Source of the DNA: Onthophagus taurus
Lineage: Eukaryota > Arthropoda > Insecta > Coleoptera > Scarabaeidae
Direction of reading: 5' to 3'
Length of the DNA stretch: 64,000 nt
NCBI RefSeq assembly: GCF_036711975.1
Contig: NC_091973.1
Location: 19,344,001 to 19,408,000 of the forward strand
Shown piece by piece: positions 31,363 through 43,626 of the stretch (the stretch's first letter is position 1; the number at the start of each line of letters is the position of its first letter). The notes beneath the pieces are model-generated. The model did not search any database. It was not told where the DNA came from and worked only from the letters and a program-made list of their open reading frames with translations. Position numbers and translations under genes: made by a program.

Positions 31363-33265
31363 TTAATATTCATAATTAAACAACCTTATGTTGTATGCTA
31401 AAAATAAGAGTTTTTCTGCATTTTTGCCATCTAAATTACATCTGCGATCTGCATAAATTTGGCCTGCTGCGCTGAATAATTGTTCACTAGGAACACTGGT
31501 AGGTGGCGAAGACAGGTATTTTAACGCAATTTTTTGCAAGATTGGGTACGGGCTGGAATGCCAATATGCGTATATATCGGCATTCCGCTGAAGTCTTGGT
31601 TCCAAAAGAAAACATTTAAGGGTTTTCTCCAGCATATATTCTGATGATTGTACTGTATTTTCACAATTTTCTGTTTCGATTTTTGCGTCATGAATGTCGT
31701 GATCAGGTGTGTTGTCATGCGTTTCGCATAAACTGCCTTCCTTTCCTGGGTGACTAGTGCAGAGTTTAGGATATAAATCAAGTTCTTCATTTCTTGTTTC
31801 CTTTATGTGGTTCAAAAAGTTTCTCATTTCGGTCATGGCAATATCTACATCTGCAGAAGTCAGGTATTTGGATTTAAATCTTGGGTCGAGTAACGTAGAT
31901 GTTATAAGAAAAGAATTTCCTTTCGCATAATCAAATCGTTTATTTAAAAACTCACATAATTTTCTTTTTACATCAGTAATGTCTTCATTTTCGTTTTCGT
32001 CTTGAAGTTGTAGCTTATTGTTTAGTACAGCTAATAATGGTATAATAATCGAAATACAGGCACTATCAGAGCATACGTCGAGTGCAGCCTCATAAAAATA
32101 TTTTAGTACATTTATTAAATTTTCAATATATTTCCAGTCAGTGCAGGAAAGTGTAGGTATACCTCGATGTTCAACGGCATAGAGATTTATTGCTCCTTTT
32201 TGCTCTACAAGTCGCTGCAACATTAAGTAGGTGCTATTCCACCTAATTTCTATGTCTTGCAGCAAACAATGAATCAGAAGTCCACACTGACTTTGACACT
32301 CGGTCAATTTTCTAGATGCCTGCTCGCTTCGACGAAAATGGCCTACAACATTTTTCTACAGTTATGTACTAAAATTTTGTTCTGCTCATTTTCAAACAAA
32401 ACCTCTTTTATGACCAATTGCAAAGTATGCGCCACACAGCCTAGGGATTGATATTGCGATCTCATAGCACATACCATATTGGCTGCATTATCATGTATAA
32501 TTAGGAACAGCTTCTTGCTAATATTCCAGTCATTCAACATTTCAGTTATTTTTTGTTCAATATAAGCGCCGGTATGGTCCTGATCTAGTACTGTTGCGCT
32601 CAATATCACTTTCAATCTTTGTGAACCTATAATAAAATGTCCTGTAAAGCTTAATAAAGAGCAGGTTTTACTTGAATTTGACCATATATCTGTAGTGGCA
32701 CTTATCCATGCACATTTATCAACCAAATTCATGACCTTGGTCTTTACTTTGTCATACGTTTTTGGCATTAACGACGTTCTAAAATATTTTTCACTTTTTA
32801 AATTATATTTGTGAATAGCGCTAGGATCACTGAAATTGAGACGTTTAAACGACTCACCTTGCACTAACGAATACGGCAGCATATCAACCAATATAACATC
32901 CATAATAGCTTTATCAATCCTCTGGGCCACATCGCTATCATCCGGCCATACTGATCGCGCAGCTTTCGTTATCATGTCAGGTAAGGTTGATTGCACAGTG
33001 AACTGTTACTTGTAGAAGACTCTTCACGGTCACGCTTTTTCTTTGATTTGTTTTCCTCTATTTCCGATTGTCGTTTTAAGACTTGCCTGTACTCATCATT
33101 GTGATATCTTAACATATGTTGTTTTAATCCGTGAACCGTTTGTTTCTTTGGTTCAAGACTACCTAATGACGAAGATTTATTGCAAACTTTACAGATAGCT
33201 CTTGAGGGATCACTTTCGCACTTTCTAAAATAGTTCCATATAGGATTTTGGTTTTTATGAGACAT
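31363..33265 (-). pseudogene. hAT-superfamily transposase with BED zinc finger
   Basis: Read from ATG 33265. The first frame (33265..32972) is a BED finger: W-x2-F, CKVCNKSS, then HMLRYHNDEY. The second (32996..32343) carries the transposase start, with ISATTDIWSN (first catalytic Asp), LIIHDNAANMV (second) and HTLQLVIKE. The third (32307..31363) has DIEIRWNSTYLM, FLITSTLLDPRFKSKYL and the C-terminal dimerisation block PSEQLFSAAGQIYADRR. Single-base frame breaks near 32985 and 32340 join the three. Total length (about 630 residues) is normal for hAT. The copy is inactive but only lightly damaged. Confidence 0.9.
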
Positions 33266-33710
33266 CTTTAAAATCTATAATATAAAAATTGTATAACTAA
33301 AACTATTATTCTCTAATCGACATATAATAAGCAGCAATTTCTATCATTACCAACGATTATTAATTCACGATAACATACATTAATTTTAAAGTGAAGATTC
33401 AGTAGTGTAGAAAAATCGGAAAAGAAAATATAAAAACGGGAAAATACAATGAAATATCGGAATTAAAAAAGGGAGGGGAAACTTACATAAATTATTTTAC
33501 AATTTGATTAAATGTTAAGGTTTTCAAGGATTAAGTATAAATTTATATGGATGGATGGATGCTATTCTTCTTAATTATAAAACATAAAATATTTCCTATA
33601 AAAAACATCAAATCATTAACATGAAGTTTTGGAAATCGACTTATGTTATGGGTGTGACGAAATACATTGCTACTATATAGTAACGGTACACGTACTGAAG
33701 CCGAAAACAG
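33266..33710. other. AT-rich region between hAT and the right palindrome arm
   Basis: No gene. Probably contains the hAT 5' end; no terminal inverted repeat matching the 31080 region was recognisable by eye. Confidence 0.4.
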
Positions 33711-33813
33711 AAAATGTTACCACAACCACCGCTCGCGCGCCGATTGGACTCAGCGCTGATTGGATCCCCCCACTTCGACTAATCAAAACGCTGGAAATTT
33801 CCACTGACTTAGT

Positions 33814-35389
33814 ATTGGCTGGCCGTAGAAGATCGTCGGTATATCGAGCACGCTTCTCCGACCGAGGTGAAAGAGGCAATCGCGAGATGTAAGTCGAAAA
33901 AGGCATCGGGACCGGACGGGATAGGAAACGCTGCTTTAAAGGCCATGCCTTTAAAAGCGGTCGTTTCGCTGACGGGAATCATCAATGCGGCGTTCCGGCT
34001 GCGGCATTTCCCTACCAAGTGGAAATGCGCGGACGTCGTCGTGTTACCGAAACCCGGGGCGAACCTAACGTTCCCGCAAAGCTACAGGCCCATCAGTTTG
34101 CTTTCTTGTCTCGGCAAGGTATGCGAGAGGATCGTCCAGACGAGACTACAAAGATCAGTTCAAGATCTTAAGCTCATTCAGGACGAACAGTTTGGTTTCC
34201 GACCCAAACATTCGACCGTACACCAGGTACTGCGACTTGTCGAATACATAACCGAAGGCTTCAATCGAAAGCAAAGCACTTGTGCGGCGCTTTTCGATGT
34301 TGCCAAGGCGTTCGACAAAGTATGGCATGAAGGACTTTTGTTCAAAATGCTAGAAGCGGGCGTGCCCCTGGCGTTGGTTCAATTGATCGCGTCCTATCTT
34401 GGCGGTAGGAAGGCGCGCATCAAATTGAACGGTACGCGTTCGACAGAGCGAATCCTAACTGCTGGCGTCCCTCAGGGGTCGTTGCTTTCACCGATACTCT
34501 TTTGTATCTTTGTTAGCGACCTACCCCGGTGCGAGGGCACTCAGTTAGCGATGTACGCCGACGATGTGTGCATCTACAGCAGATCTTGGTCCCCCGAGAT
34601 CGCCGCTCGTAGACTGCAGACAGCATCGGATCAGCTGCAAGACTGCTTCGCAAAGTGGCGGGTCAAAATCAACGCTGATAAAAGTACCGCAGTACTCTTT
34701 ACTCGGCGTAGACAGAGACCCCCCGAATGCGTTGGTACTGCGAGGGAACGAGCTTCCCTGGCATTCCGAAACCAGGTATTTGGGTGTCATTCTGGACTCT
34801 AAACTAACTTGGAAAAGTCACATCGAGGCCATGGCGAACCGGGCGAAGGTAGCTCTGGTCAATCTGTACGCTCTGATAAATCGCCGAAGTAAGTTGGATC
34901 CTCTCCGGAAGATTCGACTCTACAAAGCGGTTATCAGACCTGCGATGACATACGCTTCTTCAGTCTGGGGTTACGCCGCGCACTCGCACGTGCAAAAACT
35001 CCAAGTGGTTCAGAACAAGGTCCTAAGGATGGCATTCGATGCTCCTTGGTTTGTCAGTAATGCGACACTGCACAATGATTCCCAGATGGTGACCATCGAG
35101 GAATTCATTCGGAACAAAGCCAGTACCGAGTTTACGCGGCTCGAAGACCACCCAAATCCCCTCCTAGCGGGATTAACGGATTACGACATTGAACACCTTC
35201 GCCATAAACGGCCAAGGCTGCTTCTCGTCTGACGATCCGGGAACCCGACTGTCCTTTCCAAATCCACTTCCGATATCGCTAATTTAGCGAATATTAACTA
35301 ATATATTTTCCGTCTGTTTTAGATCCGATGAAGAGGGTTAAGGAAGATTCCAGGAACCTCAAGAGGCCCGTCAAGTTCACCGTTCACCG
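33814..35389 (+). pseudogene. Jockey-type non-LTR retrotransposon fragment (RT), right arm only
   Basis: Frame 33867..34802 holds the RT: KSKKASGPDGIGNAALK, SYRPISLLSCLGKVCERI, FGFRPKHSTVHQ, FDVAKAFDKVWHEGLL, AGVPQGSLLSPILF and YADDVCIYS. An indel at the C-run near 34722 shifts to the 34564..35232 frame, with HSETRYLGVILDSKLTWKSH and the C-terminal thumb, ending at the stop 35230..35232. The endonuclease and ORF1 are absent (5' truncation). At the insertion point the left arm has about 21 bp ('tttaag...ttgcca') that are missing here, so the insertion came with a small target deletion. Its absence on the left makes it arm-specific. Confidence 0.9.
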
Positions 35390-35428
35390 TTCAGCTGCCG
35401 TCAGTTACCACCTACGCCCTATTACAAG

Positions 35429-35849
35429 TGTAAGTTTGTATTTTAAATCAAACTTCGATCTTAATTTGATGTAGGGTTTTTAGGTTATGTCAAATAAACC
35501 AACATGTATTATGCAGTGTTTTACAACTGTAATTACAAGAAACAACAAAATAAAATATAAGTACTATTCAAAGTATGCAGGTGATTATAACACCTTGTGT
35601 AACTACCTGAATAAACACAACTTGTCGGTTTTAAATAATTTAACTAACCACGCTAACCACTAAAAGTTTCCAACAAAAATCCACGAACTGCCAGCCTCTC
35701 TCTCCGCGACACCCTCTCGGTGTCACGAGACGAACCGAACCGACCAAACCGGTACACTGTCGATAACAGGGATCTTCTCCACCAACCGTCAACACTATTC
35801 GTATGGTGAATGTACAGACGGTCTAGTTTGAAAAGGCGTCAAACTTACA
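35429..35849 (-). repeat. 3' LTR of Gypsy-B (right arm), complete
   Basis: Inverted twin of 19013..19424 with the same TGTAAGTTTG/CAAACTTACA ends, 421 bp long because of about 9 extra bases near 35650. Confidence 0.92.
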
Positions 35850-38560
35850 TCCCCCCTCCCCCCCTGATGATGAAGTACAGGATGAATGGTAAGGAACCAG
35901 CTTGTTTGCGTGATAAAAATTCGATTCTCCCTTCCTGCGATCGCTGTCTATAAGGTAAATCAAATCGGATATTTTTTTTCTTATCTTGTACGGTCCGGAT
36001 CTAATCGGTTCTGATTTTTTTCTATTTTCTTTACTCCCACTTACAATGTAAACCAAATCTTCTTCATTATATTTTAGGATACTGGAGTTTTTATCATAGT
36101 ATTGTTTATTTTGTGCATGAGCTTTTTTCGAGTTTTCAAAAGCGATTTTCCTGTTTTCCGTTAAATTTTCCAAGTTGTTTTTAGTTAGTTCTTTCGGAAA
36201 GGAATTGTCAATGCCTGTTAAAAGATAATTCGGAGTAAAACCCGTGGAACTGTGGATAGTGTTATTATACTCATCAACACATTCTTCAGCTAGAGTCGAC
36301 CATGCTCTGGACTTATTATTATAAATCTTACATCTGATTCTGTTTACCAATGTTTGGTTTGTCCTTTCGTTCTAGCCGTTAGAAAACGCGCAATCTACTG
36401 CGGTGAAGATTAGCTTTATCTGTTTTGAATTTAAATATTCTTTGAAATCTGTTGAATTTATACCCGAATATTGATCAGCCAGTAATGTGTCTATTTGTTC
36501 ATCATCTTGAATACTTTTAACTATCTTTATGAAATCTGATGAGTCTTGCGTTTTTGACGTGTTAAGAAAGGCGTATTTAGTAAAATGGTCAATGATGAGA
36601 TGTAAATATTATTTCGAAAGGTCTGGAGGCTGGACCCAACTGTGATAATGGAGCTTTGTAATTTCCACATCTCGTTTTCTTTTTTATGCATGTTTCGCAT
36701 GAACGACATAATAGTTTAATGTGTTTGTAAATGTTTTTGAAATAGAATTTACGGGCTATCATTAATTCCAGTTGTTTTGTGCCAATATGGCCTAACGCAT
36801 TATGAACTTTATTTATGAGATTAATCCCAAAGTTTTCAGATAACCAGATTTTTTTCCTGTTATTTAATTTTATGTATAATATATCGTCATAAATCTCACA
36901 CTTGTCATTGATTTTCAGATTTTTCTGGTCGTTCCTGATGTCATCTATTTGTACAAAGTTAACTATTTTTATTGCAGAACTATCACCGTCAGTTTCTTTT
37001 TCCTCTAGCACCGGGTTTCTGGAAAGACTATCTGCTTCCAAGTTTTCCGTACCTGGGTTGTATTTTATTTCAAATTCAAACTGTGAAATATAGTTTAGGA
37101 TCTGTCTTAGTTCCGGATCTGTACAATTTTTTATCTTGAAATTCTCTAAAGGTTTATGATCAGAGTGGATGATAAATTTGTTGCCAATTAAGTAATACTG
37201 CCAGTACAATATGGCTTCTTTTATCGCGAGGCACTCAATGAAAATGGCCTTTTTCATTTTCTGTGATTTCGTCAGTTTTCGAGAAAAGTAAAATACCGGT
37301 TTTAAAACATTATTTGCTTGCGGTTGTTTAAATATTGCACCGACTCCCTCTATGGACGCATCGGTATAAATATGAATTTCTAATGTTGGATCGAATATTG
37401 CTAGTATCGGTTCTGAACATAAATAATCCTTTACTTCATCGAAATTCTTTTGGCAAATATCCGACCAATTAAAATCTACATTTTTTCTCAGAAGATTGTG
37501 AAATGGCTCTAGTAGAATTGATGATTTTGGTATGTACTGTAAGTAAAAGTTTATTTTGCCTAAGAATTGTCGTATATTTTTTCTAGTCTTTGGTTTAGGA
37601 AAGTTTTTTATTGCTATAACATTATTGTTTAGGGGTTTAATAGTGTTGTAGCTTATTTCGTGACCTAGGTATGTAACGCTGTTTTTAGGAAACGAGTATT
37701 TTGTTAAATTCAATTTAAAACCACTTTTTCTTAAAGCCCCAAAGTTTGTTTTATATGATTTAAATGATCTTCGTAGTTTTCCGAAAAAATCAATATATCA
37801 TCGATATAATTTACGGCGAAATCAATCAATTTAAATTTTCTTAATAAACCAGACAAAATTCTTTGAAAAATTGCTGGTGCGGTTTTTAGGCCAAAAGGTA
37901 AACAGCACCATTGCCAGTGTCCGTGGTGCGTGACGAAGGCTGTTTTGTATTTATCTTTATCACGTAATGGTATTGACCAGAACGCAGAATTTCTATCAAT
38001 TTTTTTTCTATTTGATCTTGCAAGGAGCATTTATAAGGTTTTCTTGCATATTTATTTTCCGTGAGTTTAATTCTCGCTTCATAGTTACCAACTGTACCTA
38101 CATCAAACTTTCCTTTAGCGAATATATCATCAAGATTCTCAAGAATTTTTTTTACTTCTGGAGTTGTGTCAATATTTGAAAAATTAACTACCTCCGTTGT
38201 TTCTTTTACTATATTTACTATTTTATCTAAATTTTGACTAATTTTTAAATGTTCATCTTGGCACAATTTGAACTTTTTAATACAATCCAAACCCAATAAT
38301 ACATCTTCTTTAAAAGAGTTGCTTTTTATAATAAAAAATTTAAATGTCTCAGTAATATTGAAAATCCGCAGTTTTATCGAAACTGTGCCTCTGATTTCGA
38401 TTTTCCTGCGATTGTTTTTATAATGCCCCCACTTTCATTTTTATCTAATTTTCGTTTGACGAAGAACTCATAATTTATTAGCGATATGTTTGAACCGGAA
38501 TCGTATAAACCGATCGCTGGTATATCGTTTATGAGTACCCTTAATTTTATAAGTGGGGGG
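35850..38560 (-). pseudogene. Gypsy-B pol (protease to integrase), right arm
   Basis: Inverted twin of 16300..19012 with the same domains and the same breaks: RT gap before SAFWSIPL (38000 region), YIDDILIFS retained, RNase H YTDASIEGVGAIF, integrase zinc region and the TAG in the NG-x-NERTNQT block near 36372. Visible differences from the left include a retained Pro in RSGPYKIRKK (Met on the left) and Phe for Leu in RKIAFENS. The shared lesions show that both copies descend from one dead element. Confidence 0.87.
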
Positions 38561-38564
38561 CAAA

Positions 38565-38834
38565 TTAGTTTTTTGCCTCATCGTGCAAGGAAATTGAATC
38601 TTGTATTTCGGCATTGTTTGCCATTCTAATTTTATCATTACTATTTTTCTTCAGATCATTCATTTTTGTACGACATACGCTTTCAGAATGAGATCTATTT
38701 GGAAAACCCTTCTTTTCACAATATGAGCATGCAGTGTTCTTATTATTATCCTTTTGTTTGCTCGAAATTCCTTTGTCGTTTGAAGTTTCGTTCTTTTTTC
38801 TTTCTAATGGTTCAATTTGTCTTAAGACTGACAT
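38565..38834 (-). pseudogene. Gypsy-B nucleocapsid region, right arm
   Basis: Identical in reading to 16026..16295, with the CSYCEKKGF...C knuckle. It lies in a different frame from the upstream gag. Confidence 0.7.
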
Positions 38835-38842
38835 TAAGGTGT

Positions 38843-39595
38843 CTACGTCTGCGAGTCCATTGTTAATTTTGGATCTACGTCTAATAGTAGATTTTTCTTT
38901 TTTAATGCAAAATCTAAAAATAAACCATTCAGATATTTAAAATTATATGCGTAAGAAATTTCGGCCCAATTTTTTACGTCGAAAGTATTAAGGAATGAAT
39001 TATTCCAAAATTCCCATGCGTAAATTAGAGAGTGAGTTTTTAAAAAAATCGAGTACCATTCCAAAGCTGAACCCTCCAAAAATAACCTTAAAACCTCTGC
39101 ATGTTTCTCTTCACTTACATCGAGGCGGTGACATTCTCTTTCGAAAGTTTTTAACCATTCACCAGCATTGAAATTTTTTCCATTAAATATTTCTAACACC
39201 ATATTCTTTGAGATCGAATGAATCGATTTATTAGGAAAAGAAATTGTTTGTTGGGAGGAAAAAGGCGGGGTGGCAATGTCAACCTGAACGCACTCCAAAT
39301 AGATCCCGTCAAAAACAACATTACCTTCTTCATCCAAGTAAACGTCCCTCAGCTTATTCTCCTTTAGGGTGATAACCACCTTGCGAAATTTATTGCGTGC
39401 TTTTAAGCTTTTTACAACTCCCTTTGTGATTGCATGCTCGAAAAGTTGTTGGTGTTGTACGTTCGTCTGTGAGTCCGCAGGAAAAACGTAGATATCGTGC
39501 TGGTCCAACAGTTGAATAGATTTTACTTTTACAATCGTGGTTTTTGTGTCCAATGTTTCCGATACAAAGTGAAATTTTGCCTTGACGTCTGCCAT
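38843..39595 (-). CDS. Gypsy-B gag (capsid) fragment, right arm
   Basis: Inverted twin of 15265..16017, 250 residues from ATG 39595, with one visible substitution (KKKNLLLD against KKRNLLLD). It starts 14 bp from the truncated LTR end and breaks at the same frameshift. Confidence 0.8.
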   Translation of the reverse strand: MADVKAKFHFVSETLDTKTTIVKVKSIQLLDQHDIYVFPADSQTNVQHQQLFEHAITKGVVKSLKARNKFRKVVITLKENKLRDVYLDEEGNVVFDGIYLECVQVDIATPPFSSQQTISFPNKSIHSISKNMVLEIFNGKNFNAGEWLKTFERECHRLDVSEEKHAEVLRLFLEGSALEWYSIFLKTHSLIYAWEFWNNSFLNTFDVKNWAEISYAYNFKYLNGLFLDFALKKKNLLLDVDPKLTMDSQT

Positions 39596-39608
39596 AGTTG
39601 TGTTTATT

Positions 39609-39830
39609 TGTAAGTTTGTATTTTAAATCAAACTTCGATCTTAATTTGATGTAGGGTTTTTTAGGTTATGTCAAATAAACCAACATGTATTATGCAGTGT
39701 TTTACAACTGTAATTACAAGAAACAACAAAATAAAATATAAGTACTATTCAAAGTATGCAGGTGATTATAACACCTTGTGTAACTACCTGAATAAACACA
39801 ACTTGTCGGTTTTAAACAATTTAACTAACC
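39609..39830 (-). repeat. Truncated 5' LTR of Gypsy-B (right arm)
   Basis: Inverted twin of 15030..15251. The truncation point against Gypsy-A gag is the same as in the left arm, so the truncation predates the duplication. Confidence 0.88.
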
Positions 39831-40386
39831 TAACGGAACAGGCTGCTCGCTGCCTTCGGGGAGAACTCGCTACGTGGTGGACAGCGTATGACGATCTAGG
39901 GTTGACCTTCGCAGCGTTCCACCAGGCGTTGTTAGACAGATTTAACAGCCCGCAAATACTGGCGCAGATTAATGGCCAGTACTTCAGCAGGCAACAGCGT
40001 GCAGACGAGTCCGTCCAGGTGTTCCTTAAGAGGAAACACTTGCAAGCACAGCGCCTCCGCCGTAAACCCGACGACGACATCGCTATGATGGTGGCTTCAC
40101 TGCTTCCCCAGTGACAGCTGCATATAACCAAGATGCCGGCTAGCTTAATCAAATTGCGGAATCAAGCTATTCGTACGGAGACCCTGCTCAGGAAATCCGG
40201 TGTGCTTAAGCAATCTACCTCGACCCAACAAAGGGTTAAGTCGACAACAGCCGATCCCGGGATATCGAAGAAAAAGGAGCCACCCCGCTGTTGGTACTGC
40301 CTAGGGTATTATTGGAACAGAGATTGCCCTCTTCAACAGACCAACTCTTCGGGAAACGAAGCAGCGGCCGTTCGCCCAGCACACAC
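39831..40386 (+). pseudogene. Gypsy-A gag fragment, right arm
   Basis: Inverted twin of 14477..15029. The open frame 39668..40114 again begins inside the Gypsy-B LTR (antisense) and runs into capsid sequence ending MMVASLLPQ. The knuckle segment (CWYCLGYYWNRDCP) follows in another frame at 40133..40426. It ends at the R1-like insertion and its direct repeat. Confidence 0.8.
40312..40386. repeat. Candidate target-site duplication beside the R1-like 3' end (right arm)
   Basis: Right-arm equivalent of 14477..14549, matching 47352..47424 in direct orientation. Confidence 0.7.
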
Positions 40387-41099
40387 ACACAACATACTCA
40401 ACACAACATGCGGCATTAAGGCATAGCCCATTGCCGCTCCAATCTCTCTCTCTCATATACACAGCCCACTTAGCCTTCCCCCGAGGGGGAAGTTACCGTC
40501 CCTGCCACGTGGAGGCGGGGCCCCACGTACCAGCGAAACCACTGTCCAACCATCGCAGCCTAAACAAACAAGGACCAACGCAAGACAACATTAAGCATTT
40601 GTACTCACCCCGCCCAGACACACCACGAAAGGCGCACCATCGCGCCGACCGCCCCTCCCAGGGCTTCCATCCCAAGCAGCGGCCACACTCCCTAGCGCGC
40701 GTCCCCCCCGGCGACCGAAGGGGCACCTACCAGCCGGCCACGCCGACCCCACAGTACCCAATGGTCCACCCCCCGCCTCCCCACCCCCCCCAGCGTTTAT
40801 AGCCCGATGAGGGGAAAGGAGGCAGCAGGGGAAGGCCTAGCGCACCGGCCAGCAACCCCAACAGGGTCCCCAGGCCAAAGGCAGCGTCGCACAGGCAGCA
40901 CCGTCCCCAGGACTTCCGCCCCAGTGACCAGCGATCAGCCACCCGGTCCACCATTCTCCAATCCACTCCTAACTCAACATTCAGCACCTACCCACAAATA
41001 TATTTACTTACATATTTACAATTTACAATTTATACATTAAACTTAAAATAATAACAGTTGTGTCATTTCAGAGACGTCCAGTAACTGCGACTTCCGTCA
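40387..41099 (-). other. 3' UTR of the R1-like element, right arm
   Basis: Inverted twin of 13762..14476; C-rich on the plus strand, with a short (ac)n tail at the junction with Gypsy-A. No gene. Confidence 0.6.
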
Positions 41100-43626
41100 C
41101 TACAAAGCGCACTCCATTCTCCTAATGGCGAAGAGTGCATCTATATATTTTTTAAAGACATTAAACGTAGGTTTATTATACATAATTTTACTCCAATCTA
41201 GTTCTTCCCAAACACTCAATCCCAAATCACTCACACACTCATTCCTTAACCTTAAATACTTATCGCACTCACCCAACATATGCTCAACCGATTCTACGGC
41301 GCCACAAGAGCATTTGCTACAATCCTCCAAACCCAGTCTGTGAAGCGCACGGATCGGACCATGGCCGGTCAAGGCGAATCCCAGATGTAGACCAAATCTC
41401 ACCCAGTTGGGCCACCCACACCGCACCACAGGCACGAAACGGAAGGTTATTCTCCCGTGCTCCCCATCTTCCCACCTCTCTTGCTATTTCTGAGATATTG
41501 CGTTCATCATCATCCTTCTACACCTCGCCCTAGAAGTCGCAGAAGGCGGTCCCCGGAGCCCAAGCACCGAGCAATCCACCCCCTTTCCGGCCCAATATTG
41601 CACGTATCTGCCAGCCGCCACCAAGTCGATAGGGGGACACCCTGCCAATACCTGCAACGCAACGTTGGAGGCCGTCCGACACAGCGGCAACATTGCGAGC
41701 AACATTGACCGCTGTATCGAGACCAACCTCCGGTTAAAGTGGCTATTAGCCACTCTTTCCCCCACGCCTGTACCCCATACAAACAGACATTCAAAAACAA
41801 TCCCTCATATACAACACCCATGGCCTTCCTACTTAGCCCCCATTCACACCGCAACACTCGCCTCAACCGTTCTACAAACAGCCCCTGGTTGCCTCCCTCT
41901 CCACACAGCCCACCTCCGACGACATCGTTACCACCCTCTCCCGGAAGTAATCCCTTATTACTTCATAAATATTACCGGGCACTCGCGCTAGTCGCAGAAT
42001 AGTTGCTAGTGCGCAGAATAGTTGTCCAACGAAGATTGTCAAATGCCGCACTTATATCTATAAAGACGCCCAAAACATATTTTGCGTCCGATCGCGACAC
42101 CAGGCGTCTAACCGCGTTAATTGCGTCTATCGTACTGGACCCGGATTTGAACCCGAATTGCCTGGGGTTATGACCAACATTCTCCGAGTAGCACAGATCG
42201 ATTTTTCTCCAGAGCAACTTTTCAAAAATCTTGCCCAACACTGGAAGCAAGGAAATGGCCCGATAAGACTTAGGGTCCGATGCCGGTTTTAGTTTGTTTT
42301 TGAGTAACACCACCGCCACGGCCCGTTTCCACGTTCGCGGAAAACGCTTGGACTCTAAACACAAATTATATATGTCGCGCAGCACACCCGGCCTGACCAA
42401 CCATGCGAGTCTCACATATTCCGGGTATATACCATCGTGGCCAGGAGATTTGCCACTTTTCAAACTTTTTACCGCGTCATTTAATTCGCGCATAGAAACC
42501 CACACGTCCCGAATCGTTGAGACGTCATATACTTCCCCCTCAACCGCGTCACGTTCGTGTACATCATAACGGATGAGCGCACCAAGAAGCGCGGAGGCAC
42601 TCTCAGTCCAGCCCACGTGTTCCACACCACGCCACTCTATCGACGATGTGATATTGGCAACCCGCACTCGATCCATGACCTCCCGGTACACTAGACCCCA
42701 GGGGTCGTCCCGATTGTTACTCACAAATCGCTCCCAACCCTTGCGCTTCGCGTCCATAATTTTCCTTTTATATTGAGCGAGCACGTCACTATAATTCCGC
42801 CTCAGCGCGGCCAGTCCGTGTACGCGAGAAGGGTCTCCCGCCACCCGTCTGACTTCACGCTTAACTCGCCGCACGTAAGATCTTTCCCGGGTCAGATCAT
42901 GTGTCCACCAACCCTTCTTTTGCGCACTACGACACCTCTTAACGGTTTCATTTACAACCGACCGAAGTATCGCGGTGAAACTATCCACAGCTACGTCCGG
43001 AGAATTACTACTAAAAATGTTTCTTACCGCGTTTACTGTTAGTCTCTCGCGAAGTAGCTCCTCCACCCGATCCCATTTAACCCTTTTGATCGATGTTCTC
43101 ATTACCGATGTTTTTTGTTGCAGGGTCGTCGCCGTCACATCCAAAGAGAAGAGGACCGCCCGGTGATCCGAAGACGTCCGCTCCGCAACCCTCCAGTCGT
43201 CCAGAATCCGCGCAGCTCCGACACTCGCTAAGGTGAGATCAATGTTGGACTCGCCGTTGGAAGTGGCGAACGTCGCCAGCTCACCGCGCCTGTTTACAAG
43301 GACCAAATCGCTCGCGAGGATGAAGGCCGACACCTTCACTCCGTTGTTGTCCAACACACGGTCGAACCACATCGGTGCGCGCGCATTTGCGTCCACACCG
43401 ATCACTAAAATTTCGCCCGAGAAGCGCGTCCCTATCGCGTCCAGTTTGCGTAGGTATGTGTCAATACTCTCCGAGTACTGACAGTACATTGACACAAACA
43501 CAACTCTTACCGCACCATACTAGCACACCGCAACCGCACAGTTCTCATCCATACCCGACGTCACAACGTTAACCATCACCCGATCATTCATCACCGCGAT
43601 TACCGCACCTCACATACCCGACTCGC
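41100..43626 (-). pseudogene. R1-like ORF2, right arm (deleted endonuclease start and RT core)
   Basis: The longest frame, 43501..41972 (509 residues), is uninterrupted where the left arm has both the TGA and the CR1-like insert. It reads VIGVDANARAPMW, KSLKSGKSPGHDGI, YRAISLLPVLGKIFEKLL and VFIDISAAFDN. A 164-bp deletion near 43625 removed the endonuclease N-terminus (MQQNCQRSRA to GRVIK). A TAG replaces Glu near 43530. A ~385-bp deletion near 41880 removed CPQGSVLGP through the YADD motif to the thumb. The C-terminus at 41435..41100 keeps LTGHGPIRALHRLGL and the cysteine block. The TAG near 41484 is shared with the left arm. Confidence 0.88.

Noticed and set aside
24367..33265. Complete Maverick spanning the polymerase to the hAT gene
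   Set aside because: No integrase, ATPase, protease or capsid genes were found, and PLE and hAT sequences occupy the rest of the interval.
19585..33710. Palindrome arms as terminal inverted repeats of one giant transposon
   Set aside because: The arms are themselves nested retroelements with shared old lesions, and the spacer is a mosaic. Segmental inverted duplication explains the data better, though the outer ends are not visible.
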